From: a virus
Length of the DNA: 62,843 nt
IMG/VR virus record: IMGVR_UViG_3300021963_000042
Span: 64,001-126,843 of that record
Reading direction: 5' to 3' (one strand)
Under the pieces are notes generated by a model. That model made no database searches and had not been told where the DNA came from. It saw only the letters and a list, made by a program, of their open reading frames with translations. The position numbers and the translations under genes are program-made. This document shows positions 43,594 to 50,799 of this stretch, in pieces; the first letter of the stretch is position 1, and each line of letters opens with the position of its first letter.

Positions 43594-43808
43594 AGTGATT
43601 CTCCATAGTGTATAGCATCGGCATCTGCAGACTCATCTGCATAGGTGTGTTGTTGGATGATTTTATTCCATCGTTCTTCCACCACATAGTTCACATAGTC
43701 CACTGGACAGTCCAATGTGGTTGCAATAGATGCACAGTCCATAGTGGTGTTATCCAACATCCTCTCTATGTATGGTATCAGCATGTGTATCTCAGACATT
43801 TTACTCAT
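43590..43808 (-). CDS. Small phage protein with HTH-like centre
   Basis: 72 aa: IPYIERMLDNTTMDCASIAT then TLDCPVDYVNYVVEERWNKI. The central segment looks like a helix-turn-helix. MSKMSE gives a second possible start (MSEIHM). Function unknown. Confidence 0.6.
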   Translation of the reverse strand: MSKMSEIHMLIPYIERMLDNTTMDCASIATTLDCPVDYVNYVVEERWNKIIQQHTYADESADADAIHYGESL

Positions 43809-43859
43809 TGTTCACTCTCTCTATACAGGGGTAGTGGAGGAGACCCCCCCCCTTAGGGT

Positions 43860-44798
43860 TTAGGCTGTAAGCATGTAGGTGGCGAGGTCTTTCCAGTCGC
43901 TGTTAGAAGCACGAACCTTGGATACAGAGATCAGGGTACGCAGAGACAGTTCTTTGCAGTCATCCTTGATTTCACGAATCAGAGCCAGTGCATCTGCAAT
44001 AATAGCCTTGTCATACTCAGGCATGAATTCAGGTGAATTTGCAATAGTCTCCATACGGTCGATTTTCTGATCCGTATTCATGGACAGGTCGATCATCATA
44101 GAACGACTACGAATGGCTTGGTCAATACGACCCTCATCCATGTTAGAGATGAAAATCACACGACCTTCGAAGTTGAACGAACGAGGCAGATCGTCGTCAC
44201 GCATATCAGCATTCCAGCTAATGATACGCTTACCGTAGCTGTCCAGAGCACCCTTCAACAGATTGAGGGCAACTGGGTCACGCAACACAGCGTCGCAGTC
44301 ATCGAACACCACGATGGATTTGTTGTTTTCGAACAGAGTACGGTACAGACCCTTAGCCGTAGAGAAACCCTTCACCATGGTGAAACACTTGCTCTTACGG
44401 ACAACAGTGCCGACTTGAAAGTCAGCCAGATCAGAGATGTCGGTATAGCCGTTGTTTTCCAAGGTTTTGGTCACAGTGTAAGTCTTACCCAGACCACCAG
44501 CACCAGTGATGACGGCAGAGGGCTGAACACCAGCAGCAACCATGGAAACCAACTTTTCCACGAACGAGAAACGCTGATTGATATTGAATTTCTCAGACTT
44601 GCTAGGCTCGATGGCAGCAGCAGAGCCCATGATCTTAGCGAAGTCAACTTTCTTACCAGTCAACTTCTTGTAGTGGAATTCAACGACTTCCTCAAGACCA
44701 CGACCAGACTTGCCAGTGGTCACTTTCTTGTCACCAAACATGATGACAGACTTACCAGAGACTTTGTCAGTATCGATCGTGATTTTCAGTTCGTTCAT
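43860..44798 (-). CDS. AAA-family ATPase
   Basis: 312 aa. Walker A ITGAGGLGKTYTVTKTL, Walker B KSIVVFDDCDAVLRD, sensor 1 VIFISNMDEGRID, and an arginine finger-like RSRSMMIDL. The N-terminal 70 residues are unlike known ATPases and may bind a partner. It is the only complete AAA module in the early region and has its own promoter. An unfoldase or remodeller is possible; it is not recognisably ClpX, ClpA or gp44. Confidence 0.8.
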   Translation of the reverse strand: MNELKITIDTDKVSGKSVIMFGDKKVTTGKSGRGLEEVVEFHYKKLTGKKVDFAKIMGSAAAIEPSKSEKFNINQRFSFVEKLVSMVAAGVQPSAVITGAGGLGKTYTVTKTLENNGYTDISDLADFQVGTVVRKSKCFTMVKGFSTAKGLYRTLFENNKSIVVFDDCDAVLRDPVALNLLKGALDSYGKRIISWNADMRDDDLPRSFNFEGRVIFISNMDEGRIDQAIRSRSMMIDLSMNTDQKIDRMETIANSPEFMPEYDKAIIADALALIREIKDDCKELSLRTLISVSKVRASNSDWKDLATYMLTA

Positions 44799-44828
44799 TT
44801 TCAGGTCCTTTTCTCAATTCGTTACACT

Positions 44829-44857
44829 ATTATACGTCGATTGCAATTTATTGTAAA
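44829..44857 (-). promoter_or_regulatory. Sigma70-like early promoter
   Basis: TTTACA (44857-44852), 17 bp, TATAAT (44834-44829), minus strand, upstream of the AAA ATPase. Confidence 0.86.
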
Positions 44858-44875
44858 GGACTTTGTACGACTACC

Positions 44876-44896
44876 GTAACTCGTTGATTTTAAAGG
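44876..44896 (-). repeat. Conserved motif upstream of early promoter, copy 3
   Basis: The GTAACTCGTTGATTTTAAAG motif, followed by G, lies 20 bases upstream of the AAA promoter. The same 15-mer core is at 30341-30355 and, with one change, at 50843-50857, always on the same strand and near a TTTACA-TATAAT promoter. Confidence 0.7.
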
Positions 44897-44902
44897 AGAA
44901 AA

Positions 44903-45052
44903 TTACCCTACAAAGTCGAGGGTTATTCCGTATAGAGGGGTTTCAGAGTGCCATTTCAGCCACTTTTGGACGATTTTTAGGGCTTCAGACTCATCTTTAG
45001 CCATAAATTCATAGACTTGGCTCAGTTCAGTAGTAATTTTTACAGACCACAT
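44903..45052 (-). CDS. Small phage protein between two early promoters
   Basis: 49 aa: MWSVKITTELSQVYEFMAKD then ESEALKIVQKWLKWHSETPL. RBS AGGAGA nine bases upstream and a good promoter 25 bases further. The last codons overlap a CCCTAC...AGGGT stem. Function unknown. Confidence 0.62.
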   Translation of the reverse strand: MWSVKITTELSQVYEFMAKDESEALKIVQKWLKWHSETPLYGITLDFVG

Positions 45053-45076
45053 CAGGGTTTCTCCTAAAAGAGGTCT

Positions 45077-45105
45077 ATTTTACAGGAATTCAGTATTTTT
45101 GTAAA
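45077..45105 (-). promoter_or_regulatory. Sigma70-like early promoter
   Basis: TTTACA (45105-45100), 17 bp, TAAAAT (45082-45077), minus strand, driving the 49-aa gene. The rest of the 45106-45195 gap holds only a weaker TTTACA-like box and AT-rich sequence. Confidence 0.75.
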
Positions 45106-45195
45106 GGACTAATTCACTCTCGATCAACCCTTACACCGTAATTCTACCTGATTGTAAAATAAATTTCAAATATTTCGGAGTTCAAACCCTTGCAA

Positions 45196-45534
45196 TCAGT
45201 CCACCTCTCGCCACAAGTCACCACCAGCCACGAAAGTTCCGTCTGGCTGGTCACTTTTCATTGGAGGCAAGTACAAATCCTCTGGGTCGACTACTTGTTC
45301 CTCAGGTATATCAGCCAGTTTCGCCTTCTCACGTAGCTTGAAACCCTCAGCATTCTTCCAGTTCGTCTCGGTGCGCTTACCCAGTAGATGTGTGGCACTC
45401 TGAGAGTGACTCATCTTCGCTCTTGTCGTGTCCGTGACCACACGTGCCTTGTTCGAGCATACCTTTGAGCAGTAAGGTCCACGCTTTTTATGGATGTCTG
45501 AGCAGACTGGACAGGTTTTTTGTTTGTATGTCAT
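45196..45534 (-). CDS. Zinc-finger phage protein
   Basis: 112 aa. A four-Cys N-terminal finger: KTCPVCSDIHKKRGPYCSKV then CSNKAR. The rest is Lys-rich and ends with a Pro/Asp segment (EDLYLPPMKSDQPDG). Similar finger proteins occur in many phages; a nucleic-acid role is inferred. Confidence 0.68.
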   Translation of the reverse strand: MTYKQKTCPVCSDIHKKRGPYCSKVCSNKARVVTDTTRAKMSHSQSATHLLGKRTETNWKNAEGFKLREKAKLADIPEEQVVDPEDLYLPPMKSDQPDGTFVAGGDLWREVD

Positions 45535-45593
45535 ACGAAAGATGAGTAGACGAACAACACATTACTTTTTCGGCACATCCGTTCACTCCCTCA

Positions 45594-45806
45594 CTAAATA
45601 GGCACACAGCGTAGCCATAGTTCTCTCTCCACTATCCTTACACGTTTATCTTTCAGACCACTGGACGAGAGAGCATACCAATCTTCTCCTCGCTCTATCC
45701 ATAACTCTTCGTCCCACTCTTCAGCGGTATCATCTATCTTACCGTTACACCAGACTTTCACTGGAATATTCTTTGTAACTCCAAAGATTGTATATGGCTT
45801 TTTCAT
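45594..45806 (-). CDS. Small phage protein
   Basis: 70 aa, beta-rich: MKKPYTIFGVTKNIPVKVWC and EEWDEELWIERGEDWYALSS. No domain recognised. Four-base overlap with the next gene upstream. Short gap 45535-45593 shows nothing. Confidence 0.58.
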   Translation of the reverse strand: MKKPYTIFGVTKNIPVKVWCNGKIDDTAEEWDEELWIERGEDWYALSSSGLKDKRVRIVERELWLRCVPI

Positions 45807-46003
45807 CTCAGATCTGGTTCTTTCTCATAGCAGCTAAGACACACGGCATCATACCTTGGTCCACTATTAGGACTGATCGCTCCATTGCAGTACTTACAGA
45901 GAATAAACGCATGGGTTACGATAGATCCTTTTGGAGCACTGTACATTGGATAGAAACCTTCTTCTCTCTCTGTATAGCCTATAAGAGTTCTTTCTGTAAT
46001 CAT
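45803..46003 (-). CDS. Small zinc-ribbon-like protein
   Basis: 66 aa with ILCKYCNGAISPNSGPRYDA then VCLSCYEKEP: two C-x-x-C pairs as in zinc ribbons. Overlaps the GGQ gene by four bases. A nucleic-acid or protein-binding adaptor is possible. Confidence 0.62.
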   Translation of the reverse strand: MITERTLIGYTEREEGFYPMYSAPKGSIVTHAFILCKYCNGAISPNSGPRYDAVCLSCYEKEPDLR

Positions 46004-46374
46004 CTTGTTGCCTTTGCTCTTGCCTCAATCATTGATTCCATCTCACCCTTGATAACTACATTGGTATAGGTATCTTGCAAACCACTCGCATGGTCTGTCA
46101 CTCGATTGTCTGGCTCATGGTATGTTCGAATACGTTCTGTACCTGCCAGGAATCGTTCCTTGTCCTTTGTAAATTTTGCAACCACACGGGACAGGCAGGT
46201 AACATAGGCGACTTTCTTATTATCCTCACGACTACGACTGGTCTGACCAGTGGCTATGATTCCAGTTGGCTCATGGATACAACGGCAGCAGTTCTGGTGT
46301 TTGTTGCGATGTTGACCACCTCCACCAGTTCCACTGAACCATTCATATCTAAATTGATCTTCGGTTACTTTCAT
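46000..46374 (-). CDS. Stand-alone release-factor GGQ domain protein
   Basis: 124 aa equal to domain 3 of class I release factors. FSGTGGGGQHRNKHQNCCRC holds the GGQ loop that triggers peptidyl-tRNA hydrolysis, followed by IHEPTGIIATGQTSRSREDN and RIRTYHEPDNRVTDH as in RF1/RF2. The codon-reading domains are absent, as in ArfB/YaeJ. No clear ArfB C-terminal basic tail, though the end is RAKATR. It may rescue ribosomes or cut peptidyl-tRNA, complementing the phage tmRNA. Confidence 0.82.
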   Translation of the reverse strand: MKVTEDQFRYEWFSGTGGGGQHRNKHQNCCRCIHEPTGIIATGQTSRSREDNKKVAYVTCLSRVVAKFTKDKERFLAGTERIRTYHEPDNRVTDHASGLQDTYTNVVIKGEMESMIEARAKATR

Positions 46375-46637
46375 TGTAGCAGCGCTTTCATTGCATTTTC
46401 TATACGTTCATGACACATTCTTGCAGCGTGTAGAGGGGTTGGTTGATTGAATTCAGATGCTACGTCGAATTGTGTTCCCTTGGTGTTTGTGTTCATTTCA
46501 ACTTTGCAATACCAGCCACCATCATGCAGTGACAGTCTTGGTCTGCCGTAACGAATCATATGTAGTAACAGCTCTTCCAGATTCATGTTCTCCAGCCGAG
46601 TTGCCTCATCGGTTTCAGGTTTCTTCACAAGCCACAT
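46371..46637 (-). CDS. Conserved phage protein
   Basis: 88 aa: LEELLLHMIRYGRPRLSLHD, GGWYCKVEMNTNTKGTQFDV and PLHAARMCHERIENAM. Beta-alpha pattern found in many phages (GGWYCxVE). Function unknown. Overlaps the upstream gene by 13 bases. Confidence 0.66.
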   Translation of the reverse strand: MWLVKKPETDEATRLENMNLEELLLHMIRYGRPRLSLHDGGWYCKVEMNTNTKGTQFDVASEFNQPTPLHAARMCHERIENAMKALLQ

Positions 46638-46858
46638 TCTGTTTTCCTCTTTCCAAATTCGTCAGTTTCTTCCGCCCAGTGAATGGTGCACCAGTCGTCT
46701 ATGCAATCTTGGAATGTATGAACCTCTGGGTCTTTTCCAGCCTTGTACATTCTGTCACACCAGTAATCCCAGTACGCTTCCAGGATTTGCTCAGTGCTCC
46801 AGGTTTCTTGCACGTGCTGACCAAACTCACCTGGGAATACGATGGTGTAATACTTCAT
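46625..46858 (-). CDS. Conserved phage protein, Trp-rich
   Basis: 77 aa: MKYYTIVFPGEFGQHVQETW then STEQILEAYWDYWCDRMYKA. The pattern YTIVFPGExGxxVxETWxxEQIL is shared by T4-like phages. Function unknown. Confidence 0.68.
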   Translation of the reverse strand: MKYYTIVFPGEFGQHVQETWSTEQILEAYWDYWCDRMYKAGKDPEVHTFQDCIDDWCTIHWAEETDEFGKRKTECGL

Positions 46859-47139
46859 ACCTTTGACTTCAGATCCTTGTAGATTTTACCCAGCGCAGGG
46901 TTGACGTTCACGCTTGCCAGCATCAGTGCTTCCACTATTTGTAGAATGTCTGGTCTGCCCATCCAGTTACCACAGAACACACCATGCGGATCTCGGTGAC
47001 CACGCAACACATCAGGGTGAGACACGTAAACATAGTCAGACATGCTCAGGCTGGTGTTGCTTGGGTACTTTTTACCCAGATCGTTGATGATCCAGTAGTT
47101 GGCTTCGTGTGAAGTTCCTGCAACAACAAATGTTTTCAT
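46855..47139 (-). CDS. Conserved phage protein
   Basis: 94 aa: MKTFVVAGTSHEANYWIIND, DYVYVSHPDVLRGHRDPHGV and FCGNWMGRPDILQIVEAL. The fold looks like a small nucleotide-binding Rossmann-like domain, but no motif confirms it. Confidence 0.63.
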   Translation of the reverse strand: MKTFVVAGTSHEANYWIINDLGKKYPSNTSLSMSDYVYVSHPDVLRGHRDPHGVFCGNWMGRPDILQIVEALMLASVNVNPALGKIYKDLKSKV

Positions 47140-47140
47140 A

Positions 47141-47278
47141 TCAGTATGGCTGGGGTTTGACTTCTTGTTGCTGCTCCAGCAGTTGTACCAAACGATTGAC
47201 TCTTTGCAATAATTCGATTTGCGCCTGCAGCACCATCAGTTCCAGCTGTTCCTTTGGTATGGTTACTTCATCTTCCAT
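47141..47278 (-). CDS. Small coiled-coil protein
   Basis: 45 aa: MEDEVTIPKEQLELMVLQAQ then IELLQRVNRLVQLLEQQQ, a leucine-heptad helix. It fills the gap between two genes with no room to spare. RBS is weak. Function unknown. Confidence 0.55.
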   Translation of the reverse strand: MEDEVTIPKEQLELMVLQAQIELLQRVNRLVQLLEQQQEVKPQPY

Positions 47279-47308
47279 TTTTACACCACTGTGTTTTCAG
47301 TGAACGCA

Positions 47309-47617
47309 TCATATATTCCCCAATCCTATACGGCTATATCCAAGTTTGCTCTTAATGTCTTTGTGGTCTCTATTCTTTTCTGGCTTCCATGATCTGGGGT
47401 CAACTGTTTCGCCAGTAAGCACATATCGAAAGTCAGGATCATAGACCATACGACCTCCCATATTCCACAGGGGTTCACCATTGTATGGAAATATACAACC
47501 ACGGCACATGCACCAACTCCAACCTCGATCAGTCATCACATTACCATTGACTGTACCAACGTATTTGACCACATTACCTTTATGCATTTCTCTGATAGCT
47601 TCGTGATAGTCAATCAT
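47309..47617 (-). CDS. Conserved phage protein (topoisomerase-unrelated)
   Basis: 102 aa from ATG 47617, which overlaps the upstream stop by four bases; an ATG nine codons earlier is in the neighbour. Contains IDYHEAIREMHKGNVVKYVG and TDRGWSWCMCRGCIFPYNGE with a C-M-C-x-x-C cluster. Function unknown. Confidence 0.6.
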   Translation of the reverse strand: MIDYHEAIREMHKGNVVKYVGTVNGNVMTDRGWSWCMCRGCIFPYNGEPLWNMGGRMVYDPDFRYVLTGETVDPRSWKPEKNRDHKDIKSKLGYSRIGLGNI

Positions 47618-47901
47618 AGACCACTCACTTTCTTCACCTGCCATGAGTGGCTAGTTCCACGAATTCCATCATCATATTGTAACACCAAGTTTCCCCAGAA
47701 CGACTCGGGATAATCAAATTGTAGAGTCTGACGAATCACAGTTGCTTCTTGTCGCATGGGATGTACATAGACTCGATCTCCAGTATGAAACTCTGGACCA
47801 CGACCATCGCTGTCAATCTCGCAAATGCAAGCATCAAACTCTGGATCGTCTTGGTCGATCTCCATAAAATCCCACTCTTTGCAAAAATGTCTGTAGTTCA
47901 T
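47614..47901 (-). CDS. Small phage protein with SH3-like end
   Basis: 95 aa from ATG 47901. Acidic start (EIDQDDPEFDACICEIDSDG) and a C-terminal HTGDRVYVHPMRQEATVIRQ, WGNLVLQYDDGIRGTSHSWQ, which looks like an SH3-like beta barrel. Function unknown. Confidence 0.58.
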   Translation of the reverse strand: MNYRHFCKEWDFMEIDQDDPEFDACICEIDSDGRGPEFHTGDRVYVHPMRQEATVIRQTLQFDYPESFWGNLVLQYDDGIRGTSHSWQVKKVSGL

Positions 47902-48311
47902 CACCAGTGCTCGTATTTCTCCAATGCGTTAATCACATCAGTTAATGCTTTCCGATCAAACGTAAGGTAGATACCACGATCGAACATGTTATCATACTTG
48001 TGTAAACGCAGTTTAATCAGTTCACCATCAGCAATCACAGACAAGTAAGGTTTGCCACTTGGACCATTGATAGTGGTCATCGGGATCTCACGATATTCTT
48101 CAGTGTCGTCCTCTTGTTGTTCAGCGCCAGCAATGATGTTACGTAGCGTCTCTTGACGATCTGCCTTGCGAGTCCAGAAGGTACAAGAATCGTCAACAAA
48201 ATAATCTTCCTGCTCCATACCGTGCTCATCACAATATGGATGATTACCAGCAAACTGCGTGTGTCGAGTACACGTTGCTGGCTTATCACATTCAATACAT
48301 GTTTCTATCAT
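47901..48311 (-). CDS. Cys/His-finger phage protein
   Basis: 136 aa. N-terminal MIETCIECDKPATCTRHTQF then AGNHPYCDEHGM gives a CxxC...C...H...CxxH zinc cluster. The C-terminal half is a different beta domain (YLSVIADGELIKLRLHKYDN). Function unknown. Confidence 0.62.
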   Translation of the reverse strand: MIETCIECDKPATCTRHTQFAGNHPYCDEHGMEQEDYFVDDSCTFWTRKADRQETLRNIIAGAEQQEDDTEEYREIPMTTINGPSGKPYLSVIADGELIKLRLHKYDNMFDRGIYLTFDRKALTDVINALEKYEHW

Positions 48312-48481
48312 TTTGTGCTACCACCATAGACTTGTGATTCCAACTGACGTATTCGTTCGTGAGCCAGCGCCAGCTGAATCTCGAGTTCTTGCAGCGACCT
48401 TGCCATGTGTAGGATCGCTTCGTTTTCTTGTTGCTCCACTGTCTTGTAAGTCTGGAATGCGTAGTTACGCTTATCAGACAT
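48308..48481 (-). CDS. Small coiled-coil protein
   Basis: 57 aa from ATG 48481 (MSDKRNYAFQTYKTVEQQEN), start overlapping the upstream stop (ATGTCTGA). Contains HMARSLQELEIQLALAHERI, a coiled coil. An ATG 21 bases earlier is possible. Function unknown. Confidence 0.55.
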   Translation of the reverse strand: MSDKRNYAFQTYKTVEQQENEAILHMARSLQELEIQLALAHERIRQLESQVYGGSTK

Positions 48482-48665
48482 ATTCATCGATGTTTTGTCC
48501 ATTTGTATTCAACTCCCTGTTACGTTCAATTCGTTTCAATCTTTCCATCTCAACTCGCTCTCTTGCAAGTCGTTCATCGTTTAGTCGTGCCTCATGCATT
48601 CTATCAACACGACGATGATAAAGCACCTCAAAGTATTCGTGCATACGTTTGATAGCTGGTATCAT
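48474..48665 (-). CDS. Small Arg/Glu-rich coiled-coil protein
   Basis: 63 aa: MIPAIKRMHEYFEVLYHRRV then RLARERVEMERLKRIERNRE. Long charged helix. Overlaps both neighbours by 4-8 bases. Function unknown. Confidence 0.55.
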   Translation of the reverse strand: MIPAIKRMHEYFEVLYHRRVDRMHEARLNDERLARERVEMERLKRIERNRELNTNGQNIDEYV

Positions 48666-48838
48666 GACATATCCCTAACAGGTTTCCAGTTATCCCACTC
48701 GCACGCTTTCATGTGGCTCAACCAATCGTACGCAGATCCTTCGTTAGTGAAAGTTGGACCTATCTGAACCTCATCGATGTTTACCCAGAAGTAAATGTAA
48801 TCTTTCATGTGCGCATCTCTATACTGAATCAGTTTCAT
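48662..48838 (-). CDS. Small phage protein
   Basis: 58 aa from ATG 48838 (MKLIQYRDAHMKDYIYFWVN), start overlapping the microprotein stop. Contains NIDEVQIGPTFTNEGSAYDW. Function unknown. Confidence 0.55.
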   Translation of the reverse strand: MKLIQYRDAHMKDYIYFWVNIDEVQIGPTFTNEGSAYDWLSHMKACEWDNWKPVRDMS

Positions 48839-48915
48839 AGGTCGTCCCTGTTCGAAATTGCCCACAGCAACCACACGAATAAAACGAACAGTATAAAGAT
48901 GGCGATGTAAGTCAT
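48835..48915 (-). CDS. 26-residue membrane microprotein
   Basis: MTYIAIFILFVLFVWLLWAI then SNRDDL: one membrane helix. Four-base overlaps with both neighbours (AATGA and CTATGA). Confidence 0.48.
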   Translation of the reverse strand: MTYIAIFILFVLFVWLLWAISNRDDL

Positions 48916-49187
48916 TCTGCTACTAGTCCATTGCTATGTTTGTCTCTGGTTGTTTCCATGTCTTGGAAGTTCTTTTGCTCTTGGAATGTAAGTTCCTTAA
49001 ACGTCTTACGAGGGTTGCCACACATAACACACTTGGGATTGCCACAAGAAACTGGACTTACCTTTGCCAGTCGATGCTCATCCTTAATCTTCTGCCCTGT
49101 AGATTTTGCGATTCGTGCCTTTCGTTTGATGGTCACTTCCTTCTGCTGGATACGCTTGCTGTGCTTCTCTTTGCTTTCCTGATCCAT
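48912..49187 (-). CDS. Conserved phage protein with CGNPKCxMCGNPR motif
   Basis: 91 aa. Basic N-terminal half, then SCGNPKCVMCGNPRKTFKEL, a conserved Cys motif found in a widespread phage family, and TFQEQKNFQDME. Likely zinc-binding. It overlaps the upstream membrane gene by 104 bases, unusually long. Confidence 0.72.
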   Translation of the reverse strand: MDQESKEKHSKRIQQKEVTIKRKARIAKSTGQKIKDEHRLAKVSPVSCGNPKCVMCGNPRKTFKELTFQEQKNFQDMETTRDKHSNGLVAE

Positions 49188-49362
49188 GTTCCCTCCAAAC
49201 TTTGTAAGTAATAACAGGATGACGTACGATCATCCATAAACAGATGAATGGTGCTACCATCATCGCAGCGATCATAATAAATTTGGGATTGTCCAGAATG
49301 CTTGTCCTATGGGGACAGTCTCTTCCCTGACGACAATTTCCTGAACAATCACGACAAGTCAT
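49084..49362 (-). CDS. Cys-finger membrane protein
   Basis: 92 aa: MTCRDCSGNCRQGRDCPHRT gives a C-x-x-C...C...C cluster, followed by a membrane helix (FIMIAAMMVAPFICLWMIVR). The C-terminal 34 codons overlap the next gene in another frame. The N-terminal two-thirds look real; the overlapping tail might be shortened by an unseen frameshift. Confidence 0.55.
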   Translation of the reverse strand: MTCRDCSGNCRQGRDCPHRTSILDNPKFIMIAAMMVAPFICLWMIVRHPVITYKVWREHGSGKQREAQQAYPAEGSDHQTKGTNRKIYRAED

Positions 49363-49856
49363 TTTTTATTCTCTGGTGTAAACTGTGGATCCAGCGGAGA
49401 CACAGTGAGTTTATCGAAAACCAATTCAAACTGAGGAATTGGCAGTGAGTGTGGATCAACATCATACTCAATGTTATATGCCAGAGTAACGTGGGCTTTG
49501 TAATCTGTATAGTCAGACGTAGCACCTTCTTTACCCAGCTGAGTATTCAAAGCGATTGCAGTGGGACAAGTGACTCGCAGCACTAGACACTTACCATTAT
49601 CTTTGGTTGGGAATACCTCATACTCTGTTGCTCGAGCAGTTGCTGTCCAATCTTTGGGTAGTCGTTCAGCTGTCGGCACAGGTGTCCTGCTGTAAATAAC
49701 AGTGATGTGGTATGTGCTCGGGTCAACTCTTTCTTGCAAACCCAAATTCATCTCAACGAAGTGATCCAGCATTTCTTGCGAGTGCTTCGCCATTTCCATC
49801 GCTACATAAGTTCCGTCCTTATGCTTGGCATACTCAGACAGTGATACAATATCCAT
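49359..49856 (-). CDS. 2H phosphoesterase (2'-5' RNA ligase-like)
   Basis: 165 aa with two H-x-T motifs: DPSTYHITVIYSRTPVP and DYKAHVTLAYNIEYDV. This is the 2H phosphoesterase fold, as in T4 57B and cyanophage 2'-5' RNA ligase-like proteins. It may repair tRNA ends or cut 2',5'-linked signalling nucleotides. Overlaps both neighbours. Confidence 0.82.
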   Translation of the reverse strand: MDIVSLSEYAKHKDGTYVAMEMAKHSQEMLDHFVEMNLGLQERVDPSTYHITVIYSRTPVPTAERLPKDWTATARATEYEVFPTKDNGKCLVLRVTCPTAIALNTQLGKEGATSDYTDYKAHVTLAYNIEYDVDPHSLPIPQFELVFDKLTVSPLDPQFTPENKK

Positions 49857-50101
49857 TACATTTCCTTCAATCGTTTAACTCTTTTCTCGGGCACGATGAA
49901 GATACTTCTACCAAGCCCACCTACCATCACAGGCAAGTCAGCATGTATAACAACATACTTGTCTTCACCCTCACGAATAACCATTCCCACGATCGGCACA
50001 CCTTCCAGTGTTTCTTTTACGAAAACCCGATCTCCGTATTTGTACTTAGGTTCAGGAATATGCTTGTCTCGCTCAGCGAAATACTCAGCCAGCGATGCCA
50101 T
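49856..50101 (-). CDS. Small phage protein
   Basis: 81 aa: MASLAEYFAERDKHIPEPKY then KYGDRVFVKETLEGVPIVGM. Beta-rich, SH3-like pattern (YGDRVFV). Function unknown. One-base overlap with the 2H gene. Confidence 0.6.
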   Translation of the reverse strand: MASLAEYFAERDKHIPEPKYKYGDRVFVKETLEGVPIVGMVIREGEDKYVVIHADLPVMVGGLGRSIFIVPEKRVKRLKEM

Positions 50102-50102
50102 A

Positions 50103-50324
50103 TCAAATTCCAGTTCTACTCAGTTGAACATCAAAACTTTGCTTGGTCATCTTGTAATCATACAGATGAATCGTAGTTGCCAACCCTGCAACATTCTCAG
50201 CAAGCATTCGATCGTATACCTGACGCACAGCAATGTTCACACCACTGAAGTCACCAACGCCACGGATGATTTGTGCGCTGTTTGTATAGAACGAAACACC
50301 ATTGACCACTGCACGTACTTTCAT
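50103..50324 (-). CDS. Conserved phage protein
   Basis: 73 aa from ATG 50324 (MKVRAVVNGVSFYTNSAQII then RGVGDFSGVNIAVRQVYDRM). Conserved among T4-like phages (VNGVSFYT). Function unknown. Confidence 0.66.
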   Translation of the reverse strand: MKVRAVVNGVSFYTNSAQIIRGVGDFSGVNIAVRQVYDRMLAENVAGLATTIHLYDYKMTKQSFDVQLSRTGI

Positions 50325-50326
50325 AA

Positions 50327-50554
50327 TCAACCCCAATCTTTCTTGTTTCCAGATTCTTCGTTGTAGTCGTAGCCAGCGTTATACGCTTCAATATCTTCTG
50401 CGGTTACTGCTTCGATCCTAGGACCAGAGTCTCCACCAACACCACCACGATGTGGGTTTCGGACACGACCGTAGTAAGAATCAGCAGAGCCACGATCGAA
50501 ATAGCTACCATGGCTACTTTCGTATGACTTACCTTTATAGTTACCGTACATCAT
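50327..50554 (-). CDS. Small Gly/Tyr-rich phage protein
   Basis: 75 aa: MMYGNYKGKSYESSHGSYFD then RGSADSYYGRVRNPHRGG and a C-terminal EDIEAYNAGYDYNEESGNKK, a pattern common in phage proteins. ATG overlaps the upstream stop. Confidence 0.63.
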   Translation of the reverse strand: MMYGNYKGKSYESSHGSYFDRGSADSYYGRVRNPHRGGVGGDSGPRIEAVTAEDIEAYNAGYDYNEESGNKKDWG

Positions 50555-50739
50555 TCACCCTCACTAACAAAACTATAACCGATCAAACCAGTCACGATAG
50601 ACATCATGACAACCAAACCAGCCATCACAAAATCTTTGGTAGACTGAATCGTTTCGTTCTCAAGACCACCGACAACTCCATAGAAGCCCATGAAGGCGCA
50701 GAACATCAAACCAAAACCGATCGCATTAGAGTATTTCAT
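50551..50739 (-). CDS. Small two-helix membrane protein
   Basis: 62 aa: GFGLMFCAFMGFYGVVGGLE then FVMAGLVVMMSIVTGLIGY: two membrane segments. First gene after the promoter at 50771-50799. Function unknown. Confidence 0.62.
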   Translation of the reverse strand: MKYSNAIGFGLMFCAFMGFYGVVGGLENETIQSTKDFVMAGLVVMMSIVTGLIGYSFVSEGE

Positions 50740-50770
50740 AACAAGTTCCTTTTTCGACTAACTTACAGTT

Positions 50771-50799
50771 ATTATACTCCAAACCTGAATTATTGTAAA
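50771..50799 (-). promoter_or_regulatory. Sigma70-like early promoter
   Basis: TTTACA (50799-50794), 17 bp, TATAAT (50776-50771), minus strand; near-duplicate of the promoter at 30268-30296, including CTAAGTTAGTCGAAAA-like downstream bases. Confidence 0.88.

Noticed and set aside
43846-43854. Run of nine C between genes
   Set aside because: Could be a real spacer or a homopolymer length error; no structure or gene depends on it.
44118-44879. 253-aa plus-strand frame opposite the AAA ATPase
   Set aside because: It is a shadow of the ATPase codons with no recognisable domain; the minus strand has promoter, RBS and motifs.
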